Shown here one piece after another: positions 48,790 to 59,464 of a stretch of 64,000 nucleotides of DNA; positions within the stretch are counted from its first letter, which is position 1; the number at the start of each line of letters is the position of its first letter. The notes under the pieces were generated by a model, which was given only the letters and a program-made list of their open reading frames with translations, searched no databases and was not told where the DNA came from. Source of the DNA: Mangrovicoccus sp. HB161399 (GTDB taxonomy: Bacteria; Pseudomonadota; Alphaproteobacteria; Rhodobacterales; Rhodobacteraceae); NCBI RefSeq assembly GCF_013184745.1, contig NZ_JAATVU010000001.1, positions 1-64,000 on the forward strand, given 5' to 3'. The position numbers and the translations under genes are program-made.

Positions 48790-49524
48790 TCACAGGTCGA
48801 GCATGCCCCGCGCCATCGCCAGCGCCAGCGCCTGCTCGCGCGTCGCCGCCCCCATCTTCTTCCGCGCCCGCGACATGTGCATCCGCACCGTCACCTCGGC
48901 GAGCCCCAGCCGGGCGGCGATCTGGTTGTTGTCGAGCCCGGCTGCGAGATAGCTCAGCACGTCCTTCTCCCGCCCGCTCAGCGGCCGGTAGGCCATGCCG
49001 AGGAAGCCTGCGCAGTCCTGCGGCGCGTTGAGCCGCCCGGCCATCATCGCCGAGACCGCGGGAAGGATCGCCAGCGTTTCCGGCGGCAGCACCGCTTCGG
49101 CCGGGTCTTCGGTGCAGAACAGGACTGTCTTGGTGATCGGCCCCTCGACCCATTTGCGGCCCAGCAGGTGGCGGTAGCGGTAGTCCTCCAGCAGATCGGC
49201 CATTTCCGCCGCCTGGCGGCGCGGCGCGGCAGCGCGGACGTCGGCGCAGCAGAACTGCCCGGACAGGCTGTCGGACGCGATCCAGCCGATCACCGGGTCA
49301 ACCTCGTACATCCGCCCGGAGGTGTAGGATTCGACCCAGTCGGCCTGCATGCCGTAGCGGATCCAGACCGGTTCCCCGGAGCGGGTGAAGACCCCGGCCG
49401 CATTGACCGCCGCGAGGCCGAGACGCTCCGCCGCGCGCTGCGTCGCCAGCCAGCCGGCCTCGCCGGTGGCCGCTTCCGCGCCGAACATGTCGGCGATGTC
49501 GATGATCGCATTCACTGCGGACAC
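48790..49524 (-). CDS. LuxR-family regulator (solo)
   Basis: The 244-residue protein has an N-terminal autoinducer-binding-type domain (WIRYGMQADWVESYTSGRMYEVDPV) and a canonical helix-turn-helix (LSGREKDVLSYLAAGLDNNQIAARLGLAEVTVRMHM). A GTG start is used, with AAGGA upstream. No luxI synthase is present, so it is a solo or acts with a distant synthase. A 20-bp lux-box-like site lies 14 bp upstream, suggesting autoregulation. Confidence 0.85.
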   Translation of the reverse strand: MSAVNAIIDIADMFGAEAATGEAGWLATQRAAERLGLAAVNAAGVFTRSGEPVWIRYGMQADWVESYTSGRMYEVDPVIGWIASDSLSGQFCCADVRAAAPRRQAAEMADLLEDYRYRHLLGRKWVEGPITKTVLFCTEDPAEAVLPPETLAILPAVSAMMAGRLNAPQDCAGFLGMAYRPLSGREKDVLSYLAAGLDNNQIAARLGLAEVTVRMHMSRARKKMGAATREQALALAMARGMLDL

Positions 49525-49538
49525 GGCCGGGAATCCTT

Positions 49539-49558
49539 ACCTATCGGAAACGATAGCT
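49539..49558. promoter_or_regulatory. lux-box-like inverted repeat upstream of luxR solo
   Basis: The stretch holds CTATCG-GAAA-CGATAG and fits the general lux-box pattern NNCT-N12-AGNN. It is perfectly symmetric over 16 bp. It begins 14 bp upstream of the GTG start of the adjacent luxR gene. Confidence 0.6.
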
Positions 49559-49608
49559 TACCAGCCGCCTCATCACACGTTAAGAATGTATTTAGTTTAG
49601 GCGTTTGG

Positions 49609-49623
49609 GGAGCCCTAGGCTCC
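49609..49623. repeat. GGAGCC-CTA-GGCTCC inverted repeat
   Basis: A perfect 6-bp stem with a 3-base loop in the gene-free interval 49559-49788. It is the first of three hairpins in this interval. Confidence 0.5.
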
Positions 49624-49661
49624 GCAACATCTTGATAAAATTGTGCTTTGCAGAACCTTCC

Positions 49662-49687
49662 AGCCAGGGAGGTACAGCTCCCTGGCT
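49662..49687. terminator. Strong hairpin, possible terminator or sRNA end
   Basis: AGCCAGGGAG pairs perfectly with CTCCCTGGCT around a 6-base loop, and is followed on the plus strand by AATTTT. No plus-strand gene ends here, so it could close a short untranslated transcript. Confidence 0.5.
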
Positions 49688-49717
49688 AATTTTCCGGCGT
49701 GCCGATTACCAGGAATT

Positions 49718-49739
49718 GCACGGCACTGCGGTGCCGTGC
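49718..49739. terminator. Hairpin downstream of mltG
   Basis: GCACGGCAC pairs with GTGCCGTGC across a 4-base loop, 50 bp after the mltG stop on the minus strand. No T-run follows. Likely the end of the fabF-mltG transcript. Confidence 0.5.
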
Positions 49740-49788
49740 CAGCGAGGCAGCACCTTCCCAGACAGCTGCGCCTTAGGCAGGCCGGGCA

Positions 49789-50948
<1,160 letters not shown>

Positions 50949-50949
<1 letters not shown>

Positions 50950-52211
50950 CAGGCCGCGACCTGGCCGATCACGAGCGACGCGTTGGTGCCGCCGAAGCCG
51001 AAGCTGTTGGACAGCGCGATCTTGATCTCGCGCTCTTCCTTGGCATTGGGCGCCAGGCTGAGCTTCGGCGTCACGGCCGGGTTGTCGAGGTTGATGGTGG
51101 GCGGCGCGACCTGGTCGCGGATCGCGAGGATCGAGAAGATCGCCTCGACCGCGCCCGCGGCGCCCAGAAGGTGGCCGATGGAGGACTTGGTCGAGGACAT
51201 CGTGGCCTTGGAGGCCGCATCGCCCAGGATCGCCTCGACCGCGCCCAGCTCGATCGTGTCGGCCATGGTCGAGGTGCCGTGGGCATTGATGTAGTCGATC
51301 GCCGAGGGCAGGATGCCCGCCCGCTTGATCGCCGCGGTCATGGCGCGCTTGGCGCCGTCGCCGTCCTCGGAGGGCGCGGTGATGTGGTAGGCATCGCCCG
51401 ACAGGCCGTAGCCGAGGATTTCCGCATAGATCTTGGCGCCCCGCGCGACCGCGTGCTCGTATTCCTCCAGCACGACGACCCCCGCGCCTTCGCCCATGAC
51501 GAAGCCGTCGCGGTCGGCGTCATAGGGACGGCTGGCCCGCTCGGGCTCGTTGCCGCGCTTGGTCGACAGCGCCTTGCAGGCGTTGAAGCCCGCGATGCCC
51601 AGTTCGCAGATCGCGGATTCGGCGCCGCCGGCGATCATCACGTCGGCATCGCCGAGCTGGATCAGCCGCGACGCGTCGCCGATCGCATGCGCACCGGTCG
51701 AGCAGGCGGTGACGACCGCGTGGTTCGGGCCCTTGAAGCCGTAGCGGATGGACACCTGGCCCGAGATCAGGTTGATCAGCGAGCCGGGGATGAAGAACGG
51801 CGACACGCGGCGCGGGCCGCGCTCCTTCAGCAGGATCGCGGTGTCGGCGATGGTCGACAGGCCGCCGATGCCCGAGCCGATCAGGACGCCGGTGCGTTCC
51901 CTGCCCTCGTCATCCTCCGGCATCCAGCCGGAATCCTTCACCGCCTGCTCGGCCGCGGCCACCCCGAAGAGGATGAATTCGTCGACCTTGCGGGCCTCCT
52001 TGGCCTGCATCCAGTGGTCGGGATTGAAGGTGCCGTCCGTGCCGTCGCCATAGGGCACCTCGCAGGCATAGGTGGTCGCAAGGTGGCCCGCATCGAACTT
52101 GCCGATCGTGCCTGCCCCCGACTGTCCGGCCAGAAGGCGGGTCCAGGTCTCCTCGACCCCGCAGGCCAGCGGCGACACCATTCCCAATCCCGTCACGACT
52201 ACCCGACGCAT
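50949..52211 (-). CDS. fabF: 3-oxoacyl-[acyl-carrier-protein] synthase II
   Basis: The 420-residue condensing enzyme elongates fatty acids. Cys in VVTACSTGAHA, His in NAHGTST and His in SSIGHLLGAAG form the active site. In relatives it directly follows acpP; here an amine-oxidase-like gene and a long gene-free stretch lie between. Confidence 0.96.
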
Positions 52212-52348
52212 GGTCTGCTCCCGTTCTCATTAGCGCTCCGGCGCCTGATACCCTGTGGCGCGCGATGCGGCAAGCGCAAGACCCTGCGGAACCCGCCCCG
52301 GTGCGGCTTCCCCGCCCCAAACGGGCGGGAAACCGCGGACCGGACGGC

Positions 52349-53881
52349 TCAGGCCGCCGCGGCGCGGGCGCGCAGAAGCCCGTCGACCTCGGCGAGAAAG
52401 CCGCCCCCCGCGCGCGAGACATCGCCCAGGATCGCCTGCACGTAGTCGACGGGCAACTCGTGTTCGGCCGGGAAGTTCCGCAGCGCGCAGGACGACCGGT
52501 TGAAGGCGAGGATCTCGCCCAGATGGCGGTTGAGGAAGCTCTTCGCCATCGTGCCTACATGCTTCACCACCTCGGCCCGCGCCCCGTCGGCGCCGATCTC
52601 CTCCTCGGGGAAGGGCACGGCCGAGAGCACGCCGATCGCCTCGCCGAAGAAGGCCTCGACGCTGTCCAGCGCCGCGAAGCGGGTGACCATCGTGCCCTGC
52701 TGGCGCGACAGCCGCTGGTTCAGGTGGTGGCGGTAGACGTCGAAGGCGGCGGTCTCGCGCGCCTCAAGCCAGCCCGCAAAGCCCATCAGCCCCTCCTCCT
52801 CCGCCGCGGGACGGACCGGCGGCGCCAGCGCGATCTGGCGCAGCACCCGCTCGGCCGACTCCAGAGCGCCCTCCATGTGGCCCGGATCGCGCCCCGCGGT
52901 CTCGGTTCCGGCGAAATAGAGCCGCCCCTGCCAATGCGCGCGGCGCAGGAAGGCCGGGGCGGCGCTGCGGCGGGCCGCCGGATCGGCGAGGTCGCGCGCG
53001 GAACAGGTGAAGGGCTCGGCTGCCCAGTCCCGGAAGAAGGGCATCCCGCCTTCGAGCGCCTTGCCGAAGATCTGGGTCATCTGGCTGGAGATCAGCATCG
53101 GCAGCCCGGCGCCGAACTGCGCCCGCGTGCCGGGGTCGAGCGCAAGGAAGCCGCCGAGCGCGCCCGGGACGCCCTCCGGCGCGCTCAGGTCGAAAGTCTC
53201 GTGCAGCACCGCGCGGTCATGGGTGACGGTGGCGTTGCCCGACTGCCCCTCGGCGCGCCAGGGCGCGCCGGGCCAGGTCACGGCCGCCTTGGCCACCGGT
53301 GCCATCCAGGTCGGCATCTCCGCCAGCCGCTCCAGCGGCATCTCCGGCTCGAAGCGCACCGTCTCGGCGATCAGCCGCGGCGGCAGGGCCAGCACCACGC
53401 GCTGCGCCTCCGCCTCGCTGCCATCCGCGAAGCCCAGCCGCACATGGCCGCCGCAATCCGTCACCGAGGCCAGCACATGGCCCGGCCGGATGCGTTCCGC
53501 CCCGACCCGTGCCGCCAGCCCCGCTACCGCCGCGCCCAGCCCCTCGGCCACGCGCAGCGCGCCGCCATGGACCGGATCCGCGCCGTCGGGCTCCGGTCCG
53601 CCCTCGGCATCGCGCAGGATCAGGTTCGATCCGCCGTCATGCTGCGGCACCGCAGACAGGCCGAGCTTCGCCACCAGCGCCGCCATCAGCGGCTGGTCCG
53701 GCCAGTACCAGGCCGGCCCCATGTCGAGCGCCAGCCCGGTTCCGGGATCGGCAACGGTCAGCACCCGGCCGCCGAGCCTTTCCCGCGCCTCGAAAAGCAG
53801 GACCTCCTGCCCTTCGTCAGCCAGTTCCGCGGCCAGGGCCAGCCCTGCCAGCCCGCCGCCCACGATTGCCGTTCCGATCAT
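52349..53881 (-). CDS. FAD-dependent amine oxidase-like protein
   Basis: The 510-residue flavoprotein starts with a Rossmann dinucleotide fold (VGGGLAGLALAAELADEG, then FEARERLGGR) and has a flavin-contact C-terminal segment (YFAGTETAGRDPGHMEGALESAERV). These are the marks of flavin-containing monoamine oxidases. After about residue 360 there is an extra 150-residue C-terminal region without known motifs. AGGAGG precedes the ATG. It lies between acpP and fabF on the same strand. The substrate is unknown. Confidence 0.8.
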   Translation of the reverse strand: MIGTAIVGGGLAGLALAAELADEGQEVLLFEARERLGGRVLTVADPGTGLALDMGPAWYWPDQPLMAALVAKLGLSAVPQHDGGSNLILRDAEGGPEPDGADPVHGGALRVAEGLGAAVAGLAARVGAERIRPGHVLASVTDCGGHVRLGFADGSEAEAQRVVLALPPRLIAETVRFEPEMPLERLAEMPTWMAPVAKAAVTWPGAPWRAEGQSGNATVTHDRAVLHETFDLSAPEGVPGALGGFLALDPGTRAQFGAGLPMLISSQMTQIFGKALEGGMPFFRDWAAEPFTCSARDLADPAARRSAAPAFLRRAHWQGRLYFAGTETAGRDPGHMEGALESAERVLRQIALAPPVRPAAEEEGLMGFAGWLEARETAAFDVYRHHLNQRLSRQQGTMVTRFAALDSVEAFFGEAIGVLSAVPFPEEEIGADGARAEVVKHVGTMAKSFLNRHLGEILAFNRSSCALRNFPAEHELPVDYVQAILGDVSRAGGGFLAEVDGLLRARAAAA

Positions 53882-54757
53882 GACGCACCTCCTGTTCCAC
53901 GCGCAGAATTGGCCAAGCACGGGCCATGCCGGGTCCGCCTCCACGGGGATCCGGGCCGGGGCGCAGCCGGACAGTGTCGCAAACCGGACAGCCGCCGCCG
54001 GATTCTCCATGCAATGGCGCGCCTCCCGGACCACCCGGATGCCACTGCCAGGATTGCCGCGGCCGGTTGGAGGAGCCATAGGCGAAGACGCTCCCATCAG
54101 GCGGATCCTGCCGGGGCCCGGCGGGCGCATGCGGGGGGCGGAGACCCGGTCTGCGGAGGGCAGGCTGCGTAAGCGGACCTGAGAGGGGGAGGCCGGTCTG
54201 GACGGCTCCGCCTGCGCCGACCGCGCGCCGAACATGGTCCCGGTGGCGGCGCGGGGTGCACGGCGCCCGTCCGCCCGATCCGCAACGTGCTGCGTCGGCA
54301 TGGCGGACCGGCCCGGCCAAGCCATTCCCGGCCCGCCGCCGGTTTTCAGTCGCGGGTCCCGCCGCCATCGCTGCCCGCCTGCGGACTGTGCCCGCCGCAT
54401 TGGCCCGCGGAAAGCGGCCGCAGCCTGTCCCGCTCAAGTCCCGCCGGCGGAGAGCGCCGTTTTCCCGGGCGTGACGGCGGAATGCGGGAAAACACGCTGC
54501 ACGGTGCATGACCTGCCAGCCGCCGTTGGCGGCCATGGGGCCGGGACATGCGCGATGACGCGGTCAGGGAGATTCGCGCATGGCCGCCGGCGGGCCGGGA
54601 CGCGGCGCCGAACCTTGCCTGCAGCCAGGACGGGCCGGAAGCGGGTCTGCTGCCGCCCCTGCAGCGATCGTGCCGCCCCTGCCCCATCCTCATCCAACTC
54701 AGCTGGCGGAAGCGGCGAACCTCGGCCTGCTGGGAACGAGCCCCCCTTGAAACGCAA
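53882..54757. other. Long stretch without a recognisable gene between acpP and the amine oxidase
   Basis: About 0.88 kb is GC-rich and open in several frames, but none has a ribosome site, a known motif or balanced composition; the frames are rich in Arg, Pro and Cys as expected for antisense or random GC-rich sequence. I see no transposon ends or tRNA. It may be the decayed remains of a gene or the leader of the amine oxidase. Confidence 0.6.
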
Positions 54758-54780
54758 AATGGCACCCCGAGGGTGCCATT
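54758..54780 (-). terminator. Rho-independent terminator of acpP
   Basis: AATGGCACCC pairs with GGGTGCCATT across a 3-base loop; on the minus strand TTTGCG follows. It lies 28 bp after the acpP stop, which shows that acpP is not simply read through into fabF. Confidence 0.85.
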
Positions 54781-54807
54781 CGCGACGTCAGCGTCCGATC
54801 GATCGGA

Positions 54808-55044
54808 TCAGGCCTGGGCCTTCTCGATGAAGGAGACGGCATCGCCGAAGGTCTGGATCTTCTCGGCGGCATCGTCCGGAATCTCGATCCCGAACTCTTC
54901 TTCGAACCGCATCACCAGTTCCACCGTGTCGAGGGAGTCGGCACCGAGATCGTCGATGAACGACGCCTGCTCGTTGACCTTCTCTTCTTCAACACCCAGC
55001 TGCTCTACGACGATCGCTTTGACGCGCTCGATGATGTCGCTCAT
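54808..55044 (-). CDS. acpP: Acyl carrier protein
   Basis: The 78-residue protein carries fatty-acyl chains on a phosphopantetheine attached to Ser in [11 protein letters not shown]. Length and acidity are typical. GAGGAA precedes the ATG. Confidence 0.97.
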   Translation of the reverse strand: MSDIIERVKAIVVEQLGVEEEKVNEQASFIDDLGADSLDTVELVMRFEEEFGIEIPDDAAEKIQTFGDAVSFIEKAQA

Positions 55045-55272
55045 CTTCGGTTCCTCATTTTTCTCTCAGGGCGGGTGCCCGAATACCGTATTCTGCGGGC
55101 CCTCTGACCCTTTTGCGGGACCGGGCGCCAGAGAAGCGCCGCAGCCCCGGACCCCTCCGGAAAGCCGCCCATCTGGACGCCATCCCCGGAAAAATCTTGC
55201 GCGCCTATAGCACAGGAGCCGGGCAAGGCAAACGCTTTCGCCCCCGCCCGGAGCTGCCCCTGCGACAGGTCA

Positions 55273-56010
55273 TCAGAGCATGGCCATGCCGCCGTTCACA
55301 TGCAGCGTCGCGCCGGTCACATAGGCCGCTTCGGGGCTGGCGAGATAGAGCACGGCGGCCGCGATCTCTTCCGGCGTGCCCATGCGGCCCGCCGGGATCT
55401 GGCCCATGATGGCGGCCTTCTGGTCGTCGTTCAGCTTGTCGGTCATCGCGGTCTGGATGAAGCCCGGCGCCACGGCGTTGACGGTGATGCCGCGGCTCGC
55501 CACCTCGTAGGCCAGCGACTTGCCCATGCCGATCATGCCGGCCTTGGCGGCGGCATAGTTGCCCTGGCCCGGATTGCCGGTCGCGCCGACGATGGAGGAG
55601 ATGTTGACGATCCGGCCCCAGCGCGCCTTCATCATGCCGCGCAGCACGCCCTTGCAGAGCCGCATGGTGGAGGTCAGGTTGACCTCGATCACGCTCGCCC
55701 ACTCGTCGTCCGACATCCGCATGAAGAGGTTGTCGCGGGTGATCCCGGCATTGTTGACGAGAATGTCGACCGATCCCATCGCCTCTGCCGCCTGCTTCGG
55801 CAGCGCGGTGACGGCCTCGGCATCCGACAGGTTGCAGGGCAGCACATGCGCGCGCTCGCCCAGTTGCGCCGCCAGCGCCTCCAGCGGTTCGACCCGCGTG
55901 CCCGAGAGGCCGACCGTGGCCCCCGCGCCGTGGAGTGCCCTGGCGATTTCCGCGCCGATGCCGCCCGATGCGCCGGTGATCAGCGCCGTCTTTCCGCTCA
56001 GATCGAACAT
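55273..56010 (-). CDS. fabG: 3-oxoacyl-[acyl-carrier-protein] reductase
   Basis: The 245-residue short-chain dehydrogenase reduces 3-oxoacyl-ACP with NADPH. TGASGGIGAEIA (cofactor), NNAG, Ser in NISSIVG and YAAAK form the active site; the C-terminus HVNGGMAML is typical. It is upstream of acpP on the same strand, 228 bp apart. Confidence 0.96.
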   Translation of the reverse strand: MFDLSGKTALITGASGGIGAEIARALHGAGATVGLSGTRVEPLEALAAQLGERAHVLPCNLSDAEAVTALPKQAAEAMGSVDILVNNAGITRDNLFMRMSDDEWASVIEVNLTSTMRLCKGVLRGMMKARWGRIVNISSIVGATGNPGQGNYAAAKAGMIGMGKSLAYEVASRGITVNAVAPGFIQTAMTDKLNDDQKAAIMGQIPAGRMGTPEEIAAAVLYLASPEAAYVTGATLHVNGGMAML

Positions 56011-56374
56011 GTCGTGTCCTCTGCCCCGTCTTGTCACGTTGCCGACTGCCCTACCCCAGCCGCGGAAGCCGGCGCAATCCCCGGGCCGGCCGGGGCGGAC
56101 AAAAAGCTGCGGCACGCCGGAATTCCTGACCGGCTGGGCCGCCGCGGATCGAATCGTCCGTCGCCGGAGGGCGCAGCCTCCCCGCATCGCAGATGCCTTT
56201 CCCGCGGAAAGATGCATTTCTCCGAAAATTCTTGCTGAATGAACAATTGCGGGTTGAATTGAATCGACGATCCAACCATCCTCGATGTGAATATGTATCT
56301 GGAGATTGTTCTGCGTCTTCCGGTTATGTCCGCATGGTTGCGGAACGTCTCCGAAATCACTTGCGATAGGTGAC
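56011..56374. promoter_or_regulatory. Divergent intergenic region between fabG and the third CTERM gene
   Basis: The 364-bp gap holds no gene. The right half, from about 56210, is AT-rich and probably contains the promoter of the CTERM gene. A CTTTCC-CGC-GGAAAG inverted repeat lies at 56197-56211. Confidence 0.5.
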
Positions 56375-57139
56375 ATGAAGAAACAGAGCAACCTCATTTC
56401 ATGCGGCGTCCTCCTCGCCGCATTCTCCTTCACCGCCCCGGCGACTGCCACGGTGCTAAATGGCGACGACTATTACGCGGCGGGCTCCGTCACCGGGATA
56501 GACGCTGCGATCTCGGCACAGCTTCCCGGGACAGGATTCACCGCGGCCTTCGACGAGAACGCGTTCCGGACCAGCGGAAGCGGCGTGACCCGGTTCCCGG
56601 ATGCCACGGCGGGCGAACGCGAAATCAGCATGGAAATCACCGCGCAGATGACGCTGCAATCGGGCGGATCGACCTGGGGCCCGGCCACCGTCAGCATCGG
56701 CCATCTCAGCACCAACTGGATCTCCAGCCGCGAATTCCAGCTGATCTTCAACCTCTACGGGCCCGACGAACTGGCGCTGAACAACGGCCTGCCGGATCTG
56801 GGACGGAACCTGGAGATCGACATGACGCAGGGCCTGCCGTTCATCGGCATCAAGATGGGGCTCTTCGACATCCCGATGGAGCATGTGGACGAGGTGATCA
56901 CCAGCGTCATCCAGGTGGGCGGACCGACCCTGCCGGACAGCGAGATCCTCTACGCCCAGCAGGCCGCCGCGGTCTATTACAACGACCTGACAACTGCGGA
57001 TCTGACGAACACCACCCTGACCTACCGGATCGCCACGAACTATGCCGCCGTGCCGGTTCCGGCCAGCGCGTGGATGCTGCTTTCCGGGGCGGGGCTGATG
57101 GGCGCGCTGCGCCTGCGCGGGCAACTCAGGAACTGCTGA
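56375..57139 (+). CDS. VPxPA-CTERM sorting domain protein 3
   Basis: The 254-residue protein has a signal peptide (residues about 1-26), a beta-rich body, and a C-terminal VPVPASAWMLLSGAGLMGALRLRGQ sorting signal. The start at MKKQSN has AGGTGA upstream. It lies on the strand opposite to fabG and fabD, between them. Function is unknown; it is probably a surface or matrix protein handled by an exosortase-like enzyme. Confidence 0.8.
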   Translation: MKKQSNLISCGVLLAAFSFTAPATATVLNGDDYYAAGSVTGIDAAISAQLPGTGFTAAFDENAFRTSGSGVTRFPDATAGEREISMEITAQMTLQSGGSTWGPATVSIGHLSTNWISSREFQLIFNLYGPDELALNNGLPDLGRNLEIDMTQGLPFIGIKMGLFDIPMEHVDEVITSVIQVGGPTLPDSEILYAQQAAAVYYNDLTTADLTNTTLTYRIATNYAAVPVPASAWMLLSGAGLMGALRLRGQLRNC

Positions 57140-57205
57140 GCCCCATCCGGACAGGCATGGAGCACGGCAATCGCGGGCCCTTCCGGGCCCGCTGCCTTTT
57201 CCGGC

Positions 57206-58141
57206 TCAGGCCAGCGCCAGAACCGACTTGACGTCTTCGGGCGTGCCGACGGCCTTGCAGGCGATGGAGCGCTCGATCCGGCGGATCATCCCCGACAGCG
57301 CCTTGCCAGCGCCGATTTCCCAGATCTCGTCGACCCCCTGCGCCGCCATCCAGGCGACGCTCTCGCGCCAGCGCACCGAGCCGGTCACCTGCCGCACCAG
57401 CTCGGCCCGGATCGTCTCGGGATCGCTGACCGCCTCGGCCAGGGTGTTCTGGACCACCGGCACGGCCGGCGCGCGAATCTCCACCTCGGACAGCTTGGCA
57501 GCCATCGCCTCGGCCGCGGGCTGCATCAGCGCGCAGTGGAAGGGCGCGGAGACCGGCAGCATCACGGCGCGCTTGGCGCCCTTGCCCTTGGCGATTTCCA
57601 CGGCGCGCTCGACCGCCGCCTTGTGGCCCGAGACCACGACCTGGCCGGGATCGTTGTCATTCGCCGCCTGGCAAACTTCGCCCTGCGCCGCCTCCTCGGC
57701 AACGGCGGCCGCCGCGGCGAAGTCGAGCCCCAGCAGCGCCGCCATGGCACCGGCGCCCACCGGCACCGCCGCCTGCATCGCCGCGCCGCGGGCGCGCAGC
57801 ATCCGCGCGGTATCGGCGACGCTCAGAGCGCCCGACGCGGCCAGCGCGGAATACTCGCCCAAGCTGTGGCCGGCCACATAGGCGCCCGTGCCGATTTCCC
57901 AGCCTTCGGCCTCGAGCGCGCGCACCGCGGCCAGCGAGCAGGCCATCAACGCGGGCTGGGCATTCTGCGTCAGCGTCAGTTCGGCGATGTCGCCGTCCCA
58001 GACGAGCGCGGAGAGCTTTTCGCCCAGGGCCTCGTCCACCTCGTCGAACACGGCCTTCGCGCCGGGATAGGCCTCGGCCAGCGCCTTGCCCATGCCGATG
58101 GTCTGGGCACCCTGCCCGGGAAACACATATGCGCGCGTCAT
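57206..58141 (-). CDS. fabD: Malonyl CoA-acyl carrier protein transacylase
   Basis: The 311-residue enzyme loads malonyl groups onto ACP. FPGQGAQ at the N-terminus, the nucleophile Ser in GHSLGEYSA and His in FHCALM are present. Confidence 0.96.
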   Translation of the reverse strand: MTRAYVFPGQGAQTIGMGKALAEAYPGAKAVFDEVDEALGEKLSALVWDGDIAELTLTQNAQPALMACSLAAVRALEAEGWEIGTGAYVAGHSLGEYSALAASGALSVADTARMLRARGAAMQAAVPVGAGAMAALLGLDFAAAAAVAEEAAQGEVCQAANDNDPGQVVVSGHKAAVERAVEIAKGKGAKRAVMLPVSAPFHCALMQPAAEAMAAKLSEVEIRAPAVPVVQNTLAEAVSDPETIRAELVRQVTGSVRWRESVAWMAAQGVDEIWEIGAGKALSGMIRRIERSIACKAVGTPEDVKSVLALA

Positions 58142-58318
58142 GGCGAGCTCCTCCAGCTGTTCCGTTCTTCCGTTCCGTGGTCTGCGCAGCGGATTAGCCA
58201 ATGCCGCGGCGCGTTGCAATCTCGCGGCGCAACCGGAAACGAGGGCGGCGCCCTGCGACGCGGCGCCCCAAGCCGCCCGCTAGCCGTGCGGCCCCATCGA
58301 CGCGCCGCCCGCAAGGAT

Positions 58319-58330
58319 GTTACCGGTAGC
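58319..58330. promoter_or_regulatory. Near-palindrome between fabD and the AEC transporter
   Basis: GTTACCGGTAGC is a palindrome with one mismatched pair, in the 287-bp divergent gap. It looks like a LacI/GntR-type half-site pair; no regulator gene is nearby. Confidence 0.25.
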
Positions 58331-58428
58331 GCAATGACCGGGGCCGCCGCCCCGCCCTGCCTTGCGAGACCCGATGACCCTGCACCCCTGCCCGGCACGC
58401 GACACCCAGCCGGGGGCGACGGACTGAC

Positions 58429-59370
58429 ATGCTGGACGTCTTCCTGCTGGCCGTGCCGCTCTACCTGCTGATCGCCGCGGGCTTTGCCGTCGTGCGGTCG
58501 GGATACCTGCCGCCCGAGAACCTGGGCGGCGTCGGACAGTTCGCGCTGAAGGTGTGCCTGCCGGTGCTGATCTTCGCCGCGGTGTCGAAGCCGGGCGAGC
58601 TGCTGCTGCTGAACTGGAGCTTCGTGGCGGGCTATTCCGCCGCCTCCTTCCTGGTGATCGCCGCGATGACCCAGGTGATGCGCCGCCTCTACGGCCACCC
58701 GCCGGGGCGCGCGATCATCCTCGGGCTGGGCTGCGGCAGCTCCAACAGCGCCTTCTTCGGCCTGCCGGTGGCGGCGATCGCGCTGGGGCCGGACGCGGCG
58801 GCGACGATCTTCGCCTGGATCCTGCTGGCGGAGAACATGGTGGTCATCCCGCTCTGCGTGTCGCTGGCCGAAAGCGCCGACCAGCGCGCGGGCAGCTTCC
58901 TCGCGTCGCTTCGCGGCGTGCTGGCCGGCATGGCGCGCTCGCCGCTGATGATCGGGCTGGTGGCAGGACTGGCCGTGTCGGTGACCGGGCTGGAGCCGCC
59001 CGCCCCGATCGCGCGCACCATGGGGATGATCGTCTCGGCCGCGCCGGTGATGTCGCTGATGCTGGTCGGCGGCTTCATCGCGCATGAAAGCGTGCGCGGC
59101 GCGGGCGTGCCGGTGGCGGCGATCACCTTCGCCAAGCTGCTGCTGCATCCGCTGGCCGTCTATCTGGTGCTCTCCGCGCTGCCGGGACTGGACCACGAGA
59201 CGGTGATCGGCGGGATGCTGTTCGCCGGGGTGCCGATGTTCACCATCTTCACCCTCTTCGCCGCGCGCCATGGCGGCGAGACCCTGGCCTCGGCGGCCCA
59301 GGTGATGGCGACCGCCGCCTCTCTGGTCACGATCAACTTCCTGCTCTTTCTCGCGATCACCTCTCTCTGA
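58429..59370 (+). CDS. AEC-family (auxin efflux carrier-type) transporter
   Basis: The 313-residue membrane protein has about ten helices and a central GLGCGSSNSAFFGLPVAA block typical of AEC/malonate permeases. It may export a carboxylate or amino-acid derivative. No linked catabolic genes reveal the substrate. Confidence 0.88.
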   Translation: MLDVFLLAVPLYLLIAAGFAVVRSGYLPPENLGGVGQFALKVCLPVLIFAAVSKPGELLLLNWSFVAGYSAASFLVIAAMTQVMRRLYGHPPGRAIILGLGCGSSNSAFFGLPVAAIALGPDAAATIFAWILLAENMVVIPLCVSLAESADQRAGSFLASLRGVLAGMARSPLMIGLVAGLAVSVTGLEPPAPIARTMGMIVSAAPVMSLMLVGGFIAHESVRGAGVPVAAITFAKLLLHPLAVYLVLSALPGLDHETVIGGMLFAGVPMFTIFTLFAARHGGETLASAAQVMATAASLVTINFLLFLAITSL

Positions 59371-59464
59371 CCGGAAATGCAGGGGAGATGTGCGCGCAGC
59401 GCGGATTGGGCCACGGCCCGTTCCGCGGTAGCTGTGGGGCACCTGTTCTTTCCGGGAGTGCCCC

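Noticed and set aside
53882-54757. Possible pseudogene between acpP and the amine oxidase
   Set aside because: No conserved motif is visible in any frame, so calling a specific pseudogene is not justified.
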